Positions 30,269-33,855 of a stretch of DNA of 33,855 nucleotides are shown piece by piece. Where the stretch lies: assembly GCA_947311485.1 (NCBI GenBank), contig CAMZLM010000212.1, forward strand, positions 1-33,855. Reading direction: 5' to 3'. The notes beneath the pieces are model-generated. The model was not told where the DNA came from, did not search any database, and saw only the letters and a list, made by a program, of their open reading frames with translations. The position numbers were made by a program, and so were the translations under genes. This stretch comes from an uncultured Paracoccaceae bacterium (GTDB lineage Bacteria > Pseudomonadota > Alphaproteobacteria > Rhodobacterales > Rhodobacteraceae). Positions within the stretch are counted from its first letter, which is position 1. Every line of letters starts with the position of its first letter.

Positions 30269-31489
30269 CTACAGAAGTTTGACTTTGACTGTAGCGGTAT
30301 CAGCTGTGCTGGCCAAGGGGGAGAGCGGGGCGAATATGCGTCGTTCAGGACGGGAGCCGAGGTAATCGCTCCACAGGGTTTTGTCGCTCTGGGTCAGGGA
30401 GAGGTAACCGCTGGCCGGTTTGTTCAGACGGATTTGCATATGTTCCATGCCACCGCTGCGGTCTGTTCGGGTGAACCGTTGCGGCAGGGCAAAGCGGATG
30501 GCGGGATCGGCGGCTTGCAGCCGGATTTGGGGGGCGTCACCGATCGGGTTGGCCAGATCATCCACCAGACGCGCGGCGGTTTCTGCGGCCTCGTGCCAGC
30601 ACCAGGAGGAGGTTTCAACAGGGCGCAGCAGGTTGCCGGTGCAAAAATACGCGGGATCGGAGGCGCGACCGAACTGGTCGATTTCTGGCCCGCCGGTGGC
30701 TGGATCTACCCGCAGGTGGCTGGCGTGGAGCAGGGCAGATTCCGGGCGGAAGCGGCCCGAGACAATCACCCCGTCAGTGTCAATGTGGCGGGCTTGGCCG
30801 CTGGCGTCGGTAAAGGTGACGGCCTCGACTGTTTTACCGCCGAGGATACGAAGGTCGCGTACACCGGTGTGCAGCGGGATGCCTTTGATTGCCGGAAAGG
30901 GGCGCATGAATTTGCGCACAAATATTTCGGGGTTTTCCTCGATCATGGCTGCGGGTTTGATGCCCATGTGGCCACAGGTCATGATGGCGGAAAAAGAGAC
31001 CAGTTCGCTGCCCAGAATGACGGGGCGTTTGAACGGGCGTTTGTGGTGCAAAAACACCATGGATTGCAGCGCGCCGGTGGAGAGGATGCCAAGCGGGCGC
31101 TGGCCGGAGAGGAACCGTTGCGCGCGGCTGGATTCACGCACGCCGGTACACAGAACCACCCGCTGCGCCTGCAATTCGGTCAGGCCTTCGGGTGTGGCCA
31201 GCGACAGGCGGGCATTCGGGTGCAGAGCGGTCACAGTGGTACCGGTGCGGATATCGACACCGGCGGCGCGGGCGGTGGCGACGTTGCGGGCGGCGTAATC
31301 GGGGCCTTTCATCAGGCGTTTGTATTCGCGAACGCCAAAAGGGTAGTGGCCGCAATGGCGCGGGACGCCGCCGGCCTCTGGTTCGCGTTCCAGAACCACG
31401 ACATCGCGGATACCCAGTTCACACAGGCGGGTGGCGAGCGACAGGCCTGCGGTGCCGCCGCCGACAATGGCTATGGTGCAGGTGGTCAT
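30269..31489 (-). CDS. NAD(P)/FAD-dependent oxidoreductase, GlpB/HcnB-like subunit
   Basis: 406 residues. The start is ATG 31487-31489, which overlaps the upstream gene's stop by 4 bases (ATGA); an earlier in-frame start would lie inside that gene. The N-terminus has the Rossmann motif IAIVGGGTAGLSLATRL, then GGVPRHCGHYPFGVREYKR, a pattern of the alpha-type subunits of amino-acid/octopine oxidases and HcnB. VVLCTGVRESSRAQRFLSGQRP follows. The last ~90 residues (after about 315) match nothing that I recognise and are not iron-sulfur ligands. It probably forms a complex with the BFD-domain flavoprotein upstream. Confidence 0.82.
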   Translation of the reverse strand: MTTCTIAIVGGGTAGLSLATRLCELGIRDVVVLEREPEAGGVPRHCGHYPFGVREYKRLMKGPDYAARNVATARAAGVDIRTGTTVTALHPNARLSLATPEGLTELQAQRVVLCTGVRESSRAQRFLSGQRPLGILSTGALQSMVFLHHKRPFKRPVILGSELVSFSAIMTCGHMGIKPAAMIEENPEIFVRKFMRPFPAIKGIPLHTGVRDLRILGGKTVEAVTFTDASGQARHIDTDGVIVSGRFRPESALLHASHLRVDPATGGPEIDQFGRASDPAYFCTGNLLRPVETSSWCWHEAAETAARLVDDLANPIGDAPQIRLQAADPAIRFALPQRFTRTDRSGGMEHMQIRLNKPASGYLSLTQSDKTLWSDYLGSRPERRIFAPLSPLASTADTATVKVKLL

Positions 31490-32877
31490 TGGCAATCCTC
31501 CGCAAGGGGCGGGGTCAGATACCCGGCGGTTAGTTCCGACAGGGGGCCGGTGCAATAAAATCCCTGACAGCGGCCCATGCACACGCGGGTGCGCCGTTTC
31601 AGGCCTTGCAGGGTGCGCGGCGGCAAAGGGCCTTCCAGTGCGGCCAGAATTTCACGTTTGGTCACCAGTTCACAATGACAGATGATCCCGCCGTTATTCG
31701 GCTCTTGCCAGTCACGCGGGTGGTAATTGGACAGGCGGTCTGGCGGCGGGCAAACCGGATTGGTTAGCGGTGCACGGGCAAAGCCGGTGCTTGTGTTCAG
31801 GCCGGCCACATGGCGGGCGATGCCAAGTGCGGCGCTTAGGCCGGTCGAGCGAATGCCGCTGACGCTGATGTAGTTTTGGTCGGCATGGGCGCTGATCTGG
31901 TAGTCCTGAAATTCGGTGGCAGGGCGCAGACCGGCGTAAACTGTTGTGACCTCGTAATTTGCCAGTTCCGGCAACATTTCGATGCCTTTGGCGCGCAAGT
32001 CCTGCAAGGTGTCGCGGTCGGTTGAGGCATCGGTGCGGCTTTGCTGCTCTTCGGCGGTGGGACCAACGGCGAGATTGCCGAAAATGGTGCGGAACAGCAC
32101 GACGCCTTTGGTGGTTTTTGTTGGCACCGGCAGAATCACGGCCTGTGCCAATTCGGAGGCGGGTTTGTCAAACACCACAAATTGGCCCTTGCGCGGTTTG
32201 ATCTGGAAATCGGCGTGCCCCAGCAGGCGTTGATCGACCACATCGCCATACAGGCCGGCGCAGTTGATTACCTGTTTGGCCTGAACCGTTCCCTGTGCGG
32301 TTTCCAGCGTCCAGTGACCGTTGCCAAAGCTGCCCGACAGCAATTCACAATCGCGGCGCAATTCGGCCCCGTTGGCCATGGCTTGTAGAATATAGGCATG
32401 GGCCGAGGCCCACGGGTCAATCAGATATTCGCCCGGTACGGCAAAGCCGCCCATGACGTGATCCGCCAGATGCGGTTCGCGTTCCAGCACTTGTTCACGG
32501 GTCAGCAAAGTCACATCCATGACACCGTTTTTATGGGCCTTGGCGATTAACCCGTCCAGTTGTGCCAGTTGATCCGCATCCCAGGCCAGCACCATCGCGC
32601 CGGTTTTCAGCAACGGCAGGCCGAGGCTCTCGTGGATATCAAGGTATTCCCTATACCCTGCCGCAATGCAGGCCTGTTCCAGTGATCCGGGGGGCGCATC
32701 AAATCCGGTGTGCAAAATCGCGCTGTTGGCCTTGGAGGCGCCATCCAGCACGTCGGCGGCCTTTTCCAGTATCACCACGCGGGCACCGTCAAGGGTGAAG
32801 CGTCGCGCCATGGCACAGCCGACAACACCGGTGCCGATAATGGCAACATCAAAGGGGTCTGAAAAGTGGGAGTGCAT
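31486..32877 (-). CDS. GlpA-like FAD-dependent oxidoreductase with C-terminal BFD-type [2Fe-2S] domain
   Basis: 463 residues. The N-terminal part is a DAO-family flavoprotein (FDVAIIGTGVVGCAMARR with GASKANSAILHTGFD). The C-terminal ~60 residues are a BFD-like [2Fe-2S] domain: C-x-C (ICHCE) at about 394-396 and CMGRCQGFYC at about 429-438, the CxC...CxxxxC set of GlpA. Anaerobic-type glycerol-3-phosphate dehydrogenase is the best-known relative; 2-hydroxyacid or other alcohol oxidation is also possible. The ATG at 32875-32877 lacks a clear ribosome site; a TTG three codons earlier is another option. It is the first gene of a three-gene operon and divergent from a DeoR regulator. Confidence 0.85.
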   Translation of the reverse strand: MHSHFSDPFDVAIIGTGVVGCAMARRFTLDGARVVILEKAADVLDGASKANSAILHTGFDAPPGSLEQACIAAGYREYLDIHESLGLPLLKTGAMVLAWDADQLAQLDGLIAKAHKNGVMDVTLLTREQVLEREPHLADHVMGGFAVPGEYLIDPWASAHAYILQAMANGAELRRDCELLSGSFGNGHWTLETAQGTVQAKQVINCAGLYGDVVDQRLLGHADFQIKPRKGQFVVFDKPASELAQAVILPVPTKTTKGVVLFRTIFGNLAVGPTAEEQQSRTDASTDRDTLQDLRAKGIEMLPELANYEVTTVYAGLRPATEFQDYQISAHADQNYISVSGIRSTGLSAALGIARHVAGLNTSTGFARAPLTNPVCPPPDRLSNYHPRDWQEPNNGGIICHCELVTKREILAALEGPLPPRTLQGLKRRTRVCMGRCQGFYCTGPLSELTAGYLTPPLAEDCQ

Positions 32878-32930
32878 AAGAGTCAATCAATCTAGGGGTT
32901 ACCTGGTTTTTTTATGGTAGTACGTGTTGC

Positions 32931-32958
32931 TTGACAAGATGAAATTTGTGGCTACTGT
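32931..32958 (+). promoter_or_regulatory. Probable sigma-70 promoter of the DeoR-family gene
   Basis: TTGACA (32931-32936) and TACTGT (32953-32958) are separated by 16 bases in an AT-rich divergent gap of about 210 bases. A copy of AAATTTGTGG (32942-32951) lies within the spacer and would place a bound repressor on the promoter. Confidence 0.5.
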
Positions 32959-33042
32959 GGATAAGGTAATTATTGGCATAAAAATATAGCCAGTATAAAG
33001 TGAATGAAAACAATGAGGTGCGCGATATTATGACTACTTGGT

Positions 33043-33054
33043 CACAAATTTGTG
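33043..33054. promoter_or_regulatory. Candidate DeoR operator palindrome
   Basis: CACAAATTTGTG is a perfect 12-base palindrome about 38 bases before the DeoR-family start. Its right side plus one base, AAATTTGTGG, recurs 104 bases upstream in the promoter spacer. Confidence 0.55.
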
Positions 33055-33091
33055 GTAAAACGCTAGTCTTTTTGTGACTGCGCATCGTAAA

Positions 33092-33850
33092 ATGTTGACC
33101 CCGGCCAGCCGTCAAGCGGAAATTTCCGATTATGTTGCGCGCCGCGGTGAGGTTACTGTTGATGCTTTGGCTTTACGCTTTGGGACATCGGCAGAAACGA
33201 TCCGGCGCGATTTGGGTTTGTTGGCTAATGCGGGACTGTTGCGCAAAGTTCACGGAGGCGCAAAGGCGACATCTTCAGCACAAGAGGGTGCTTTTGGCGC
33301 GCGGATGCGTCGAAATTTTTCGGCTAAGCAAATGGTTGCTGAAAACTTGTCGACGTTGGTCAAGCCGGGCATGACCTTGTTTATGGATACCGGGTCGACC
33401 ACGCTCATTTGCGCACAAGCGCTGGCGAGGGTGAGGCGCTTGACTGTGATTACCAATTCCACACGAATTGCTTCTGCTTTAGCCGGCGATTCTGGCGATG
33501 CAGAGGTGTACTTGCTGGGTGGGAGGTATCGTGGGGATAATGCACAAACTGTAGGTGTTACGGCGCTGGGAGAGATCGACATGTACCAGGCAGATATGGC
33601 GGTATTGACAATCGGCGCGCTGGATGAAGGTGGCGCGAGTGATTTTTCCAACCACGAAGCACAGGTTGCCCGGGCGATGGTGAGGGCATCAAAATCGGTG
33701 GCGCTCGTGGCAGATCACAGCAAATTCGGTCAGTCCGCAGCCTTTCGGGTGGCCAGTCTGACGGAGGTCACGCGTTTGGTGATTGATCGGGTGCCTGACG
33801 GGCCGCTGCTGAGTGCCTTGCGCGATGCCGATGTGGAGGTTGTAGCGTGA
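33092..33850 (+). CDS. DeoR/GlpR-family transcriptional regulator
   Basis: 252 residues from ATG 33092; a GTG six codons earlier (33074) is an alternative, and neither has a good Shine-Dalgarno. The N-terminal helix-turn-helix is TVDALALRFGTSAETIRRDLGLLANAGLLRKVHGGA (about residues 22-57), followed by a sugar-phosphate-isomerase-like sensor domain with DTGSTTLICAQAL and LTVITNS..IASAL, and SVALVADHSKFG near the C-terminus. It is divergent from the GlpA/GlpB-like/FAH operon, which it probably represses until a phosphorylated or small acid ligand binds. The gene is complete: its stop is 5 bases before the window's end. Confidence 0.9.
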   Translation: MLTPASRQAEISDYVARRGEVTVDALALRFGTSAETIRRDLGLLANAGLLRKVHGGAKATSSAQEGAFGARMRRNFSAKQMVAENLSTLVKPGMTLFMDTGSTTLICAQALARVRRLTVITNSTRIASALAGDSGDAEVYLLGGRYRGDNAQTVGVTALGEIDMYQADMAVLTIGALDEGGASDFSNHEAQVARAMVRASKSVALVADHSKFGQSAAFRVASLTEVTRLVIDRVPDGPLLSALRDADVEVVA

Positions 33851-33855
33851 GGAAA

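Noticed and set aside
1-33855. tRNA, rRNA, CRISPR array, transposase or phage genes
   Set aside because: I looked through the gaps and reading frames and saw no cloverleaf, rRNA-like stretch, regular repeat-spacer array or transposase/integrase motif.

Overview
The window looks like a chromosomal segment of an alphaproteobacterium, most likely a Rhodobacteraceae/roseobacter relative. This is an inference from the moderately high GC content, the tightly overlapping operons, the TRAP and ABC uptake systems, the zinc-ribbon / ftsE-ftsX-plsC neighbourhood and the scattered aromatic-acid genes. I recognise no tRNA, rRNA, CRISPR array, transposase or prophage gene. Coding density is very high and no gene-free gap exceeds about 300 bases.

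Left part (1-12.6 kb, all on the minus strand). Read in the direction of transcription this is one long co-oriented run. It starts with an IclR regulator, followed by E1-alpha and E1-beta subunits of a 2-oxoacid/acetoin-dehydrogenase-type enzyme, a second acetolactate-synthase-like ThDP enzyme, and a DctP-DctQ-DctM TRAP transporter. Next comes a persulfide/sulfide module: a Crp/Fnr regulator, a DUF2892 membrane protein, a persulfide-dioxygenase-like metallohydrolase, a DUF442 sulfurtransferase and a SulP anion permease. The run ends with a truncated pcaB. Perfect stem-loops sit before the Crp/Fnr gene, before the dioxygenase gene and before sulP, and probably divide this run into separately expressed units. 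An interrupted palindrome between the Crp/Fnr gene and the DUF2892 gene is a good operator candidate.

Middle part (12.7-18.6 kb, plus strand). Divergent from iclR are an unrecognised protein made of two copies of one domain (each with GSHGG, VFNDAG and an aligned Cys), a nitrate/sulfonate/taurine-type ABC importer (binding protein, ATPase, permease), a sulfide:quinone-oxidoreductase-like flavoprotein that lacks one expected cysteine, and a thiolase preceded by a nested dyad. The IclR control region, the three ThDP proteins, two transporters and the duplicated protein together look like an uncharacterised uptake-and-cleavage pathway. I consider this the most novel part of the window.

Housekeeping block (18.7-23.5 kb). 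A membrane-anchored acidic zinc-ribbon protein is divergent from ftsE-ftsX-plsC and a PPOX-type flavin protein. These four plus-strand genes overlap at their stop/start junctions.

Right part (23.6-33.9 kb). This holds a small AhpD-like protein, a 5-carboxymethyl-2-hydroxymuconate isomerase-like tautomerase and an AT-rich orphan gene resembling an immunity protein. After these come a three-subunit molybdenum hydroxylase (medium, small, large) followed by a MoaD/ThiS-like sulfur carrier, and a WGR-domain protein. On the minus strand a GlpA-like/GlpB-like flavoprotein pair is linked to a fumarylacetoacetate-hydrolase-family enzyme, with a divergent DeoR/GlpR-type regulator at the window's end.
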